NCBI GenBank assembly: GCA_004554485.1
Contig: SFLS01000011.1
Coordinates: 1 to 46,397, forward strand
Origin: Oscillospiraceae bacterium
GTDB taxonomy: Bacteria; Bacillota; Clostridia; Oscillospirales; Ruminococcaceae
Length of the DNA: 46,397 nucleotides
Reading direction: 5' to 3'
In this document: piece by piece, positions 22,125-30,738 of the stretch
Numbering within the stretch: the stretch's first letter is position 1
How the letters are laid out: the number at the start of each line of letters is the position of its first letter
Translations under genes and position numbers: made by a program
Notes under the pieces: generated by a model
What the model was told of the DNA's origin: nothing
The model's database searches: none
Seen by the model: only the letters and a program-made list of their open reading frames with translations

Positions 22125-25034
22125 TTACTGCGCTTTGCCGCGGCGCTTTCGCTCTGCAAGCGCTATGCCCAGCAGGTCAAAGCCGGCCAGTAGGCTCTGT
22201 GCTTCCCAGACGGCGGAAATATCATCGGTTCTGGGAACATTTTCTTCGGGGGTCTCCTCGGAAGGGTCGTCATCCCCCAGAGGGATCACAGAAGCTTTTG
22301 TCTCCCATATTTTTTTCCACTTCAAACGGCTCTCGTCCTCGGTAACGGTGATTATGCTGAGTTCTGCCATGATCTCTTTTGTGGTGATGGTGTCGGTACG
22401 CTGCTGCGTTTCGATATCGGTCACCGATTCGGTGTATTTTGCCCCCACTACCGTTTTAACCGCCTCCGGTTCGGTAACACGGAAAGCCAGGTCGACCTGC
22501 AGATTGACTGCCTGTGTGCTGCCCGCGGTGGAAAGCCCGACGAAAGTCTGGGATGAGGTCTCACCACGGAGTTCGGAGGAAAACAGATACACGCCCTCAT
22601 CCAGATACTGCGTGCCGGAGAGGTTCAGTGTGATCTTCGTGCCGTTGGCCATTTCCAGGTCCCGAAAGGTATAATCGCCGTTGCTGGCGGTAAAATCCAC
22701 TTCCCCCGCCTGCGCCTGCCCGGCGATACGCCCGGTGGCAAGCACCTTTGTGGGGTCAGCCGCATCGATGACCCGCACGATCAGATCACCGTTAAGCTGG
22801 TTATGATCGACCTGCAGCGCAAAGGAGACATCTGTATTGTAAATATCCTCGCCATCGGCGGTTTTCTGTACGGCGCCCTGGGCGTCCGTTACCTTATTCT
22901 TGACGGTGATGGCGGCTCCTTTGATATCGGTGGTCTGCAGGATATCGGTCGCCGTATCGACGGTCTTATTCATCAGGTAATCGCTGACCAGCAGATCGTA
23001 AAGCGCGTTGGCGACGATCCACTCGCTGCTGTTGAGGAGATTCTGTGTCCCCCCCGTCTTATAAACGCGGATGGGGTCCTCAAAGGGCTCGTAGAAAGCG
23101 CTGCTGTCGCCGCCTTTTCCGCTGCCGCCACCGATAAAATGTCCTTCATCGTTATGACCGAACTTCCACAGCGCCGCCTGCGTCGCCGTAAGGGCCAGGC
23201 CGTCATCCAGTGTATTGAAAAAACTGTCATCCTTCCCCCGCAGCGCTTTTACCGAATCCGGCGCGTTATCATCGTAGCGCGCCTCTTTCAGCAATGCACG
23301 CATCGCCTCGATGCTCCCCTTTTCCGGGTCTGCGGCGCCTTTGGCTGTTACGGTACCCCAGTAGCCGTTTTCCGCAATGGCCCGGATATGCTCCTTCACA
23401 TTCGGGTCGGCGCCAGGGTAAACATAATAGTCGGCGTCTTCCAGGTTCTTCATTTGATAGTTGTAGCCGGGGCGAGCGGTCGTGGACAAATCGGCGCAGT
23501 ATACATAGTACGCTACATCGCCGCCCCTCTCATCCTTGCCGACCAGCTTGAACTGATGCGTGGAATAATTGGCACCGCTCCCGCCGCCGAGATCAACACG
23601 CACCATGCCGGTACTGCTGACACCGTAGCCGATATATTGCAGCCACCCTTCACGGGGATCGGCGCTGTCGGCCGACGAGGGCCAGTCATTGCAAAGGTGC
23701 CTGACATTCAATTCGGAATCAGGCGTTCCGGTACCGTCCGAGAGAAGCCTCCCATCCGGTGTGATCAGGACCGGTACGATCCTGCCGTTGCCTTCCCCCG
23801 TTTTTACGTCGCACATTTCCGCCCAAACCACGCGGGCGCCGTTCTGTACCTCTATTTTTTCTCCGGCAACGGTTACGCCGCGCGTATAGGCCGTGACTGT
23901 TTGGGAAGTCACCCGATCGGCGGCCACGGTCGTAATTCCGGATTGGGGCGTTAATTTTGTCGTTATCGTTGTTCGGGTGCCGAATACACACTCGGATTGG
24001 GTGGAGATCTGCTTTGTTCCATCGGCACTGCATACCGTTTTTGTAGTCCGGTAGCCGATGACGGTCACACCGTCCTCCTCGTCATACAGCTCCTCCACCG
24101 TAGTGGTGGTCCTGCGGTCGCCGCTTATTTCCTCCCGGCTGCCGACGGTGTAGCCCTCCGGCAGGGTGATCCTGGTCTCAGTCTTTTCCTCGGCTTCCGG
24201 CAGCTCCCCATCCGTCATTGTTTCGGGCTGGCCGGATGAAACATCGTGGGTCTCGGTCCTGTCAACAGCTTTAGGCCCGGTGACCGTCACCGTTTTGGTA
24301 TAGCCCACGATATTATTGTTACGGTCCTTTTGCACCTCGTACCGGGTCGTTGTTACCGCGCCGGTATCCGGGTCTGTTTCCTGCCGGTCCACAAATGTCG
24401 TTTCCGAAAGCAGCCTGCTCCAGTCTACGGCGTCGCCCTCGGCCGTGTTGGTGCTGCCGGGCGTTACGGCAACGGATACCTCGCCGTAGTCCACGCCGTA
24501 TTGCAGGCTGATGGCTTCGCTGCCCCCGACCGGCTGCGGGTCTCTGCTTCCTTCAGTCAGGTCAACTTTATTCTCTTTCACCGGATCGGACCAATCTCCT
24601 TGCTCCGTTTCGGTTTGGGATAGGGTCTTTTCTTCGGTTTTGGTCTCCGTTTCGGTTGTGGCAGTCGTTTGCTCGCCCTGCTCACAGCCTTCGGTTCTGA
24701 TCCATTCCCCATCGTTGGTGATCTTGGTTTCCCGGCTTTGGCTTTCTCCCGTCACTGTGGTGACCGTGCCTTCCTGTCCCGGTTCGGCCCCTTTCGGGGT
24801 CGTGCCCTCCCAGGTTTTTTCCGTCCTGGTGGTCTGCCGGCGTTCCCCGGTCTCTTCATCCTGAACGGGGTCCTCCCTGGTAATGGTAATTGTGATCTCC
24901 GGGTCCTGCGCCGTACCGCTGCCGGTCGTTGTTATCATACTGCCTTCTTCTGCCCACGCCCCGACGCTGAGCAGGCTGACACACAGGCTCAGCGCCAGAA
25001 TACAGGAGAACGCTTTTTGCATCTCTTTTGCCAT
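22125..25034 (-). CDS. Sortase-anchored thioester-domain surface protein (adhesin)
   Basis: A 969-residue cell-wall protein. It has a signal peptide (about residues 6-28), a Thr/Glu-rich stretch to about residue 320 with many TTT, TET and EET runs, and a thioester domain in the middle: VYCADLS with Cys near 513 and TATQAALWKF with Gln near 619, the two residues that form the Cys-Gln thioester in such adhesins. A beta-sandwich stalk-like region follows (about 695-855). The C-terminus has a sorting signal: VPRTD (about 933-937), a hydrophobic stretch and ERKRRGK. The pentapeptide ends in TD where TG is usual. The ATG at 25034 is preferred, since AAAGGAG lies eight bases upstream; the ATG at 25043 abuts that site. 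Confidence 0.9.
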   Translation of the reverse strand: MAKEMQKAFSCILALSLCVSLLSVGAWAEEGSMITTTGSGTAQDPEITITITREDPVQDEETGERRQTTRTEKTWEGTTPKGAEPGQEGTVTTVTGESQSRETKITNDGEWIRTEGCEQGEQTTATTETETKTEEKTLSQTETEQGDWSDPVKENKVDLTEGSRDPQPVGGSEAISLQYGVDYGEVSVAVTPGSTNTAEGDAVDWSRLLSETTFVDRQETDPDTGAVTTTRYEVQKDRNNNIVGYTKTVTVTGPKAVDRTETHDVSSGQPETMTDGELPEAEEKTETRITLPEGYTVGSREEISGDRRTTTTVEELYDEEDGVTVIGYRTTKTVCSADGTKQISTQSECVFGTRTTITTKLTPQSGITTVAADRVTSQTVTAYTRGVTVAGEKIEVQNGARVVWAEMCDVKTGEGNGRIVPVLITPDGRLLSDGTGTPDSELNVRHLCNDWPSSADSADPREGWLQYIGYGVSSTGMVRVDLGGGSGANYSTHQFKLVGKDERGGDVAYYVYCADLSTTARPGYNYQMKNLEDADYYVYPGADPNVKEHIRAIAENGYWGTVTAKGAADPEKGSIEAMRALLKEARYDDNAPDSVKALRGKDDSFFNTLDDGLALTATQAALWKFGHNDEGHFIGGGSGKGGDSSAFYEPFEDPIRVYKTGGTQNLLNSSEWIVANALYDLLVSDYLMNKTVDTATDILQTTDIKGAAITVKNKVTDAQGAVQKTADGEDIYNTDVSFALQVDHNQLNGDLIVRVIDAADPTKVLATGRIAGQAQAGEVDFTASNGDYTFRDLEMANGTKITLNLSGTQYLDEGVYLFSSELRGETSSQTFVGLSTAGSTQAVNLQVDLAFRVTEPEAVKTVVGAKYTESVTDIETQQRTDTITTKEIMAELSIITVTEDESRLKWKKIWETKASVIPLGDDDPSEETPEENVPRTDDISAVWEAQSLLAGFDLLGIALAERKRRGKAQ

Positions 25035-25304
25035 TACTTCCATCTCCTTTCCGATATGTAAAAGAAGCGTGAAATACAGGCCGCGTGCGTTCCGCTTGCG
25101 GTCTTTGCTTTTTTCCTTCTCCCCGTCATTTCTGCCGGTTTATGTTAAACGGTATTTCTGCTTTGACTTGTTCCCCGTTTTCTCTGCTGTGCAGGCGCGC
25201 CGGCAGAGGTTTTCATTCGCATTCCGTTGCAGGGCTGTTCTTCTTCCATCCAACCGTTCTTCCCTTCTGTTCGGATGAATCCGGCCGGTCTCCCACCTCC
25301 CATC

Positions 25305-25401
25305 GAGCAATAAAACGAACCTGCCGCATCTGTTGGGGACGAAGCACTCCTGCGAATCAGCCGCCATTTCGTCGCCCGATCCGCAGGGGGTTTTATCGCT
25401 C
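25305..25401 (-). ncRNA. Pseudoknotted structured leader of the adhesin gene
   Basis: On the minus strand a 12-bp P1 (25390-25401 with 25305-25316, one G.U) closes a region containing a 9-bp hairpin (25378-25386 with 25350-25358, one G.U). Its loop bases (25368-25373 and 25375-25377) can pair with 25335-25343 (GACGAA with TTCGTC, GGG with CCC). Both wobble pairs are G.U only on the minus strand, matching the direction of the adhesin gene. P1 begins about three bases after the predicted transcription start. I do not recognise the class; it could be a riboswitch-like regulator. Confidence 0.55.
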
Positions 25402-25410
25402 ATGCCCTCC

Positions 25411-25416
25411 AATATA
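25411..25416 (-). promoter_or_regulatory. Probable extended -10 promoter of the adhesin gene
   Basis: Minus-strand TGCTATATT gives a TGn-extended TATATT; no good -35. Transcription would start near 25404, giving a leader of about 370 bases before the start codon. Confidence 0.45.
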
Positions 25417-25478
25417 GCACAGTCCATTTCCATAAAAAGGGAGAATGTGTCGCCGGGTATGTCAGAAAAACGCCGATT

Positions 25479-25537
25479 TTTGTCGTGCGCTTCTGCGGCG
25501 CTTTATGACCATGCGTCATTATCTTGCCCACGACAAA
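25479..25537. other. Possible three-way-junction RNA fold
   Basis: TTTGTCGTG (25479-25487) pairs perfectly with CACGACAAA (25529-25537). Inside lie ATGAC-CATGC-GTCAT (25505-25519) and a GCGC/GCGC hairpin (25487-25501). It is in the long gap between the adhesin promoter and the dxs terminator. All pairs are Watson-Crick, so the strand is undecided. On the minus strand CGCCG could instead pair with a CGGCG that is followed by TTTTT, a terminator-like alternative. The rest of the gap (about 25540-25640) shows nothing clear. Confidence 0.35.
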
Positions 25538-25644
25538 CGGCCGCTAATCAGGCCGGTAGGCTCTGCGTTTTTCTTTGCGCCGGCGCCGCTTTCAGTTTAT
25601 GCAACAGAGGACGTCTTTGCTTTTCGCCGATTGATGCGAAAAGG

Positions 25645-25688
25645 GACAAAAAAGAGCGCCGGGCAGTTCATCCTGCCTGACACTCTTT
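25645..25688 (-). terminator. Terminator of the MEP operon
   Basis: Minus strand: a 16-position stem (25673-25688 with 25651-25666) with one mismatch and two G.U pairs, then a T-run; about 20 bp after the dxs stop. Confidence 0.9.
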
Positions 25689-25707
25689 ATATCCTATTCC
25701 GTTGTGT

Positions 25708-27570
25708 TTATCTTGCCAGCAGCCGCTTCAGATGGCTCCTCAGCCCTGCGGCATCCAGTCCCAGTCGGTGCAGCTGCTCGCGGCGCTTGCCGTGGTACAG
25801 CCATTCATCCGGCAGCGCCAGCGTGTGCACCGGACAGCGGCTTTGCTGTTCGGCGGCAGTCTGCTGCACCAGACTGCCCAGCCCTCCAATACGGGCGACC
25901 TCTTCGTAGACAACGATGGGGCGCTCCTCCCCCAGCAGAGTTTGCAGCATCTCCCCATCGAGGGGCTTGAGGAACCGGGCATTGACCAGCCCCATTTTGA
26001 TGCCGTCATGGGCCAACAGCGCCCGGGCCTCTTCCGCTTCCGCTACAAAATCCCCGTAGGTGATCACCGTAATATCCTGTCCCGGATACAGCCGCTCCCA
26101 TCGACCAAGCGGCAGCGGTTCCGGCAAGATCTCCCCTTCCGGAATGGTATTTTTGGAATACCGCAGCAGAAAGGGACATTCTGCGGCAAAGCCGGTCGCC
26201 AGCAGGCGGGTCGATTCGGTTACATCCTTCCCCTGCGCCAGTACAATCCCCGGGACCGGCAGCAGCAGCGAAACATCGTAAATGCCCTGATGAGAAACGC
26301 CGTCTTCCCCGATGATCCCGCAGCGGTCGATACCGACCACCACCGGGCCCTGCATCCGGGCGATATCGTGATTGATCTGATCATAGCCCCGCTGCAGAAA
26401 GGTGGAATAGATGGTCACAAAAGGGCGCATCCCCGCCAGCGCCAGCGCGTTGGCCAGCACCAGCGCGTGCTCCTCGGCAATTCCAGCGTCAATAAAGCGT
26501 TCCGGATAGCGCCGGCTGAATTCAGTCAGGTGGGCGCCGGTGGTCATGGCCGGGGTAATGGCATAGATCCGTTCATCCCGTTCCGCCAGCTGCAGCATTG
26601 CCGCACTGATCGCCCGCCCCTGCGTGGTGCCGCCGCTTTGAATCCGCAGCCCGCTTTGGGCATCAAAGGCCCCCACGCCGTGCCACAGCCCATCCGGATC
26701 ATCCCTGCAAAAATCGCAGCCGTGCCCCTTTTCGGTCACGACATGCAGCAGCACCGGGCCGTCCGATTGCTTTGCCACCCGCAAAAAGGCGTCCAGCTCC
26801 TCCAGATCATGCCCATCCACCGGCCCGTAATAGGTAATGCCCATTTCCTCAAACAGGGCGCCGTCACGCAGATACAGCCGCTTCAGATTCTCTTTGATAT
26901 GCTCGACGCCATGCACCAGCGAATCCCCCACCACAGGGATCTTTCGCAGCGCCGCCTTGGTCCTGCTTTTGGCGCTGCGATAGCCGCTGTGCAGCCGGAT
27001 GCGCTCCAGGGAATTATGCAAAGCGCCTACGTTGGCACTGATGCTCATGCGGTTGTCGTTCAGTATGATGATCAAAGGCTTTTTGTAATCCCCGATATGG
27101 TTAAGCGCCTCATAGGCCAGGCCGTTGCCCAGCGCGCCGTCCCCGATGACCGCCACTACCGATTCCTGTCCGCCGCGGGCGTCCCGCGCCATGGCAAAGC
27201 CCAGCGCCGCCGAAAGCGAAGTCCCGGCGTGCCCTCCCTCGTAACAGTCATGGCAGCTTTCCTGCCGGCTCTGAAAACCGGAAAGGCCATCGGTGCAGCG
27301 CAGAGTGGCAAACTGCCCGGCCCGCCCGGTCAGCAGCTTATGGGTATAGCACTGGTGCCCCACATCGAAGATGAGCTTATCCCGCGGGGTCTCAAAAACC
27401 CGGTGCAGCGCCACCGTCAGCTCCACCATTCCCAGATTGGAGGATAGATGCCCCCCGGTGTGTGAAACCCCTTCTATGATATATTCCCGCAGCTCCCGGC
27501 AGAGGTCTTCCAGCTCTTTGGTATTCATCTGCCGCAAAAAGGCGGGATCCCTGATCTCTTCTATCTTCAT
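25708..27570 (-). CDS. dxs: 1-deoxy-D-xylulose-5-phosphate synthase
   Basis: A 620-residue thiamine-diphosphate enzyme that condenses pyruvate and glyceraldehyde-3-phosphate, the entry step of the MEP pathway and a source of thiamine and pyridoxal precursors. It has SNLGMVELTVALH and HQCYTHKLLTGR, the ThDP motif GDGALGNGLAYEALNH with the metal-binding NDN further on, the pyrimidine-domain RYPERFIDAGIAEEHA and a transketolase C-terminal domain. The ATG overlaps the ispD stop by four bases (ATGA). It is last in the MEP operon and is followed by a strong terminator. Confidence 0.97.
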   Translation of the reverse strand: MKIEEIRDPAFLRQMNTKELEDLCRELREYIIEGVSHTGGHLSSNLGMVELTVALHRVFETPRDKLIFDVGHQCYTHKLLTGRAGQFATLRCTDGLSGFQSRQESCHDCYEGGHAGTSLSAALGFAMARDARGGQESVVAVIGDGALGNGLAYEALNHIGDYKKPLIIILNDNRMSISANVGALHNSLERIRLHSGYRSAKSRTKAALRKIPVVGDSLVHGVEHIKENLKRLYLRDGALFEEMGITYYGPVDGHDLEELDAFLRVAKQSDGPVLLHVVTEKGHGCDFCRDDPDGLWHGVGAFDAQSGLRIQSGGTTQGRAISAAMLQLAERDERIYAITPAMTTGAHLTEFSRRYPERFIDAGIAEEHALVLANALALAGMRPFVTIYSTFLQRGYDQINHDIARMQGPVVVGIDRCGIIGEDGVSHQGIYDVSLLLPVPGIVLAQGKDVTESTRLLATGFAAECPFLLRYSKNTIPEGEILPEPLPLGRWERLYPGQDITVITYGDFVAEAEEARALLAHDGIKMGLVNARFLKPLDGEMLQTLLGEERPIVVYEEVARIGGLGSLVQQTAAEQQSRCPVHTLALPDEWLYHGKRREQLHRLGLDAAGLRSHLKRLLAR

Positions 27571-28247
27571 TCGGTCGGTTCCTTTTTCAGGTAAAATTCA
27601 GCCAACAGGAGGTCGTTCGGCGTAGTGATCTTAAGATTGCGCTCGCTGCCGGCAACCAGCTTCACCCGCAGGCCGGCACGCTCCAGCAGCATACAGTCAT
27701 CGGTTACCATGTCATGGTCACTCAGCGTCCGGTGCAGCCGCAGCAGCTGCTCCCGGCAAAATGCCTGCGGCGTCTGCACCAGAAAGGTCTCCCGCCTGCA
27801 GGTGGTGGCGATAACATTGCCCCTCTCGTCGGCCAGCTTGACGGTATCCCGGCTGGGAATGGCCGTCGTAACGCCGTCCGCCTCCTCCAAAGCCGCCAGA
27901 CAGTCGGCGATCATTTCTTCGGTCACAAAGGGGCGCGCACCGTCGTGAATCAGAACGATCTCCCCCTTAGCGGCGGCAAGTCCCTTTTCCACCGAGGCCA
28001 CGCGGTCTGCCCCGCCCGTCACCACGGCAACGGGCTTTTGCGGGGCAAGGCTTTGCGCCAGCGCCCGGACCGTCTGCTCCTCACCCGCCCGGGCGACAAG
28101 GATAACCTCATCGACCGCCGTCGACGCCAAAAAGATCCGCAGGCTGTATGCCAGCACCGGCCGACCGGCCAACAAACATAGCGTTTTGTTCTGACCGGTC
28201 CCAAAGCGGATGCTGCTGCCCCCCGCTGCAATGATCCCGCTTACCAT
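27567..28247 (-). CDS. ispD: 2-C-methyl-D-erythritol 4-phosphate cytidylyltransferase
   Basis: A 226-residue enzyme joining CTP and MEP to CDP-methylerythritol. The nucleotide-binding start IIAAGGSSIRFG with the downstream Lys of QNKTL, VTGGADRVASVEKGL, LIHDGARPFV and TVKLAD are family marks. The start at 28247 overlaps the ispE stop by seven bases (ATGGTAA) and lies after GGAGAGGAAG; the longer reading frame starting upstream would run into ispE. It overlaps dxs by four bases. Confidence 0.96.
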   Translation of the reverse strand: MVSGIIAAGGSSIRFGTGQNKTLCLLAGRPVLAYSLRIFLASTAVDEVILVARAGEEQTVRALAQSLAPQKPVAVVTGGADRVASVEKGLAAAKGEIVLIHDGARPFVTEEMIADCLAALEEADGVTTAIPSRDTVKLADERGNVIATTCRRETFLVQTPQAFCREQLLRLHRTLSDHDMVTDDCMLLERAGLRVKLVAGSERNLKITTPNDLLLAEFYLKKEPTE

Positions 28248-29104
28248 GCCGCTTCCTCTCCTTCCGTGGAATGACAGAAGACCGCCCACCGCTGCCGGGA
28301 AAGGCTGCGGGCGGCGGCCTGCGCCTGCTCTCCGGTGCGGTACAGGCCAAAGACCGCCGAGCCGGAGCCGGTCATCTGCGCCGCGGCGGCGCCGCTTTGC
28401 AGCAGCAGCCGCCGGGTCTCCGACAGCTCCGGCAGGTCGTTCACCTGCTCGAATATGTTGTAAAGGCTTTCTGTTAAGGACACCAAATCTCCGCTTTGCA
28501 GTGCCGCAGCCGCCTGCTGCGCCGTAAAGCGCCGGGAAAGGGTATCTCCCTGCTCATCAATACGACGGTACATCGCGGCGGTGGAGCACCCCACCGCGGG
28601 CTTTAATAAAACCAGGTGCAGCGGCAGACGGCTATCTACCGGCCGCAGCCGTTCTCCGATCCCCGTCGCCAGCGCCGTCCCACCGGTGACGCAAAACGGC
28701 ACATCCGCGCCGAGCGGCAGCGCCAGCTCCCGCAGTTCCTGCGGAGTCAGCCCCAGCCCGCACAGGGCATTTACCCCGCGCAGATAGGCCGCCGCATCGC
28801 TGCTGCCGCCGCCCAGTCCCGCCTGGGCGGGAATATTTTTCTCCAGCGTCACGGCAATCCCCGGCAAAGCCGGAAACCGCTGCCGCAGCAGCCGGTCGGC
28901 TTTGGCAATGATATTCTCCCGCGCCGGCACCCCGGCGATATCGTTGAGCGAAAAGCCCCCGTCCGTCTGCTCCAATGTCAGGCGGTCGCACAGGCTGATG
29001 CTTTGCAGCAGCGTTTCCACCGTATGGTAGCCGTCCGGGCGGCGGCCGGTCACGCTTAAAGTCAGGTTGATCTTGGCCGGGGCCAGGACCGTCATATTGC
29101 GCAC
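28241..29104 (-). CDS. ispE: 4-diphosphocytidyl-2-C-methyl-D-erythritol kinase
   Basis: A 287-residue GHMP kinase that phosphorylates CDP-methylerythritol at C2. APAKINLTLSVTGRRPDGYH at the N-terminus, the ATP loop PAQAGLGGGSSDAAAYLRG and the C-terminal AAAAQMTGSGSAVFGLY are diagnostic. The GTG at 29104 is chosen because GGAGGAGG lies seven bases upstream; the ATG three codons later is too far from it. The same frame is open all the way upstream through ispF into dxr, so if the junction there is real a giant Dxr-IspE read-through protein could also be made. Confidence 0.94.
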   Translation of the reverse strand: MRNMTVLAPAKINLTLSVTGRRPDGYHTVETLLQSISLCDRLTLEQTDGGFSLNDIAGVPARENIIAKADRLLRQRFPALPGIAVTLEKNIPAQAGLGGGSSDAAAYLRGVNALCGLGLTPQELRELALPLGADVPFCVTGGTALATGIGERLRPVDSRLPLHLVLLKPAVGCSTAAMYRRIDEQGDTLSRRFTAQQAAAALQSGDLVSLTESLYNIFEQVNDLPELSETRRLLLQSGAAAAQMTGSGSAVFGLYRTGEQAQAAARSLSRQRWAVFCHSTEGEEAAW

Positions 29105-29106
29105 TT

Positions 29107-29502
29107 TCAGTCCTCCTCCACGGTCAGGATGCAGAACACCGAAATCCCCAGCCCCCGTCCGAAGTCGGTCAGGCCCTCGCCGCTGGTAGCGGTAATGCCC
29201 ACCGCCTCCGGCACTATCCCTAAAAGCCGCGCAATATTTTCCCGCATGGCAGGGATCCGGGGGGTGATGTGGGGTCTGGCACATTCCACCGAAATACTCA
29301 GGTGGCTGATCCGGCCCCGCAGCGGCTCCAACGCCTTTTGCAGATAAACGGCGGAATCGGTGATCCCGGTACGACACAGCGCATCGGCCGGCCCGCCCAG
29401 CACATTCACACAGGTGATGCCGGAAACGGCATTGGTGACGGCATGCAGCACCACATCGCCGTCGCTGTTGGCCAAAAGGCCCGGCTCTCCGGGGGATCTC
29501 AC
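29107..29502 (-). pseudogene. ispF: 2-C-methyl-D-erythritol 2,4-cyclodiphosphate synthase, N-terminus missing
   Basis: The remaining 131 residues match the IspF core: PGEPGLLANSDGDVVLHAV with one zinc-binding His, PHITPRIPAMRENIA and VGITATSGEGLTDFGRGLGISVFC. They follow the divergent subtype known from spirochaetes and some Clostridia. The first 25-30 residues, including the D-x-H zinc motif (Asp8/His10 in E. coli), are absent and not encoded in any frame upstream, where dxr sequence continues instead. The GTG at 29502 is merely the first start in frame and has no ribosome site. Either a deletion of roughly 100-150 bases removed the dxr end and ispF start, or the assembly is wrong here. Confidence 0.85.
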
Positions 29503-30598
29503 GGTCCAGCGCCAGTACCGCTTCGATATCCTCCAGCGGTGCGGCGGCGTGGCGGCACAGCATTTCCTCCACCACCCGCGGGATATCGGTAAAGCGGGCT
29601 TTCCCCGTCAAAAAGCGGTCGACCATCACCTCGTTGGCGGCGTTGAGAACCACCTGCGCGCTGTGCCCCGTCCCGGCCGCCTCCAGCGCCAGCCGCAGGC
29701 AGGGGAACTTTTCAAAATCCGGTTTTTGGAATTCCAGCGCCTTCATGTCAAAGAGATCCAGGCGATGGGCCGAGGGCAGCCGCTCGGGGTAACCCAGCGC
29801 ATAGGCGATGGGGATCTCCATATCCGGCGGAGCCAAATTGGCCATGATGGTGCCGTCGCAGAATTCCACCATTGAATGCACGATGCTCTGCCGGTGAATG
29901 ACCACCTGGATCCTTTCCGGCGGGATATCGAACAGCCAGCGGGCCTCGATAATCTCAAAGCCCTTGTTCATCATGGTGGCACTGTCAATGGTAATCTTCG
30001 GTCCCATTTTCCAGGTCGGATGGCAAAGCGCCTGAGCCGGCGTAATCTCATCGGTAATGGGCTGATCAAAAAACGGCCCACCGGAAGCGGTCAGCAGCAG
30101 CCGGGCAATTTCCCCGTGCCGCTCTCCCCGCAGGCATTGCAGGATGGCGCTGTGTTCGCTGTCCACCGTCAGCAGCACGGCGCCGCAGGCGGCGACCGCC
30201 TCCATCACCAGGCTGCCGCCCGCCACCAGTACCTCTTTGTTGGCCAGCGCCACTGTTTTGCCGCTGCGGATCATATTGTAGGTGGGGCGCAGACCCGCTA
30301 TTCCCACCAGCGCCGAAACGCCGATCTCAAAGTCGGTCAGGCGGCTGATGGCATCCAGCCCCCGGGGCCCGGAATAAATATCCAAGCCGGGGAATAGGCT
30401 GTGCAGCCGGTCGGCATCCCGCTGCGAAATGATATAAACATGGCGCGGACAAAATTCCCGGATCTGTTCGATCAGCCGTTCCATATTATGTCCCGCCGTC
30501 AGGATGGAGACCGAAAACCGCTCCCGATGCTGCCGCACCACGTTCAGCGTGCTGCATCCGATGGAACCGGTGCTGCCAAAGATCGCAAGCTCCTTCAT
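29501..30598 (-). CDS. dxr: 1-deoxy-D-xylulose 5-phosphate reductoisomerase, own stop lost
   Basis: The NADPH-dependent second enzyme of the MEP pathway. GSTGSIGCSTLNVV (dinucleotide loop), KTVALANKEVLVAGG, the metal/substrate segment TVDSEHSAI, TASGGPFF and PTWKMGPKITIDSATMMNKGFE are all intact. The recognisable protein ends near residue 368 (VLALDREI), about 10-20 residues short of the usual end. The frame then runs open for some 130 codons through ispF out of frame, giving an Arg/Cys/Gly-rich nonsense stretch, and on into ispE in frame (785 codons in total). The coordinate 29501 marks the end of recognisable Dxr, not a stop codon. The ATG follows GAGGTGG by about eight bases. Confidence 0.9.
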
Positions 30599-30633
30599 CC
30601 TCGCCCCACCTCTTTCTCCTGTGATGTCATCTC

Positions 30634-30639
30634 ATTTTA
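30634..30639 (-). promoter_or_regulatory. Extended -10 promoter of the MEP operon
   Basis: Minus-strand TGCTAAAAT gives a TGn-extended -10 about 35 bp before the dxr start; no clear -35. Confidence 0.5.
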
Positions 30640-30738
30640 GCATAAAGACCATGCTCCCGCAACCAAGGGTCATACAGTAGAATGTGTCCGGCCCGTTGCG
30701 GGCAGAGCATACTCATTAGTACGGTAAAACCCGGCAGA

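Noticed and set aside
25140..25433. 97-codon ORF in the adhesin leader
   Set aside because: No usable ribosome spacing, no similarity, and the same bases form a long-range paired RNA structure.
25540..25600. c-di-GMP-I riboswitch suggested by ACGCAGAGCC on the minus strand
   Set aside because: Only one block resembles GEMM; the GAAA tetraloop/receptor, the paired second arm and the closing stem are missing.
28241..30598. A genuine 785-residue fused enzyme
   Set aside because: The middle 130 residues are the out-of-frame reading of ispF and have no protein character; the open frame follows from the junction defect.
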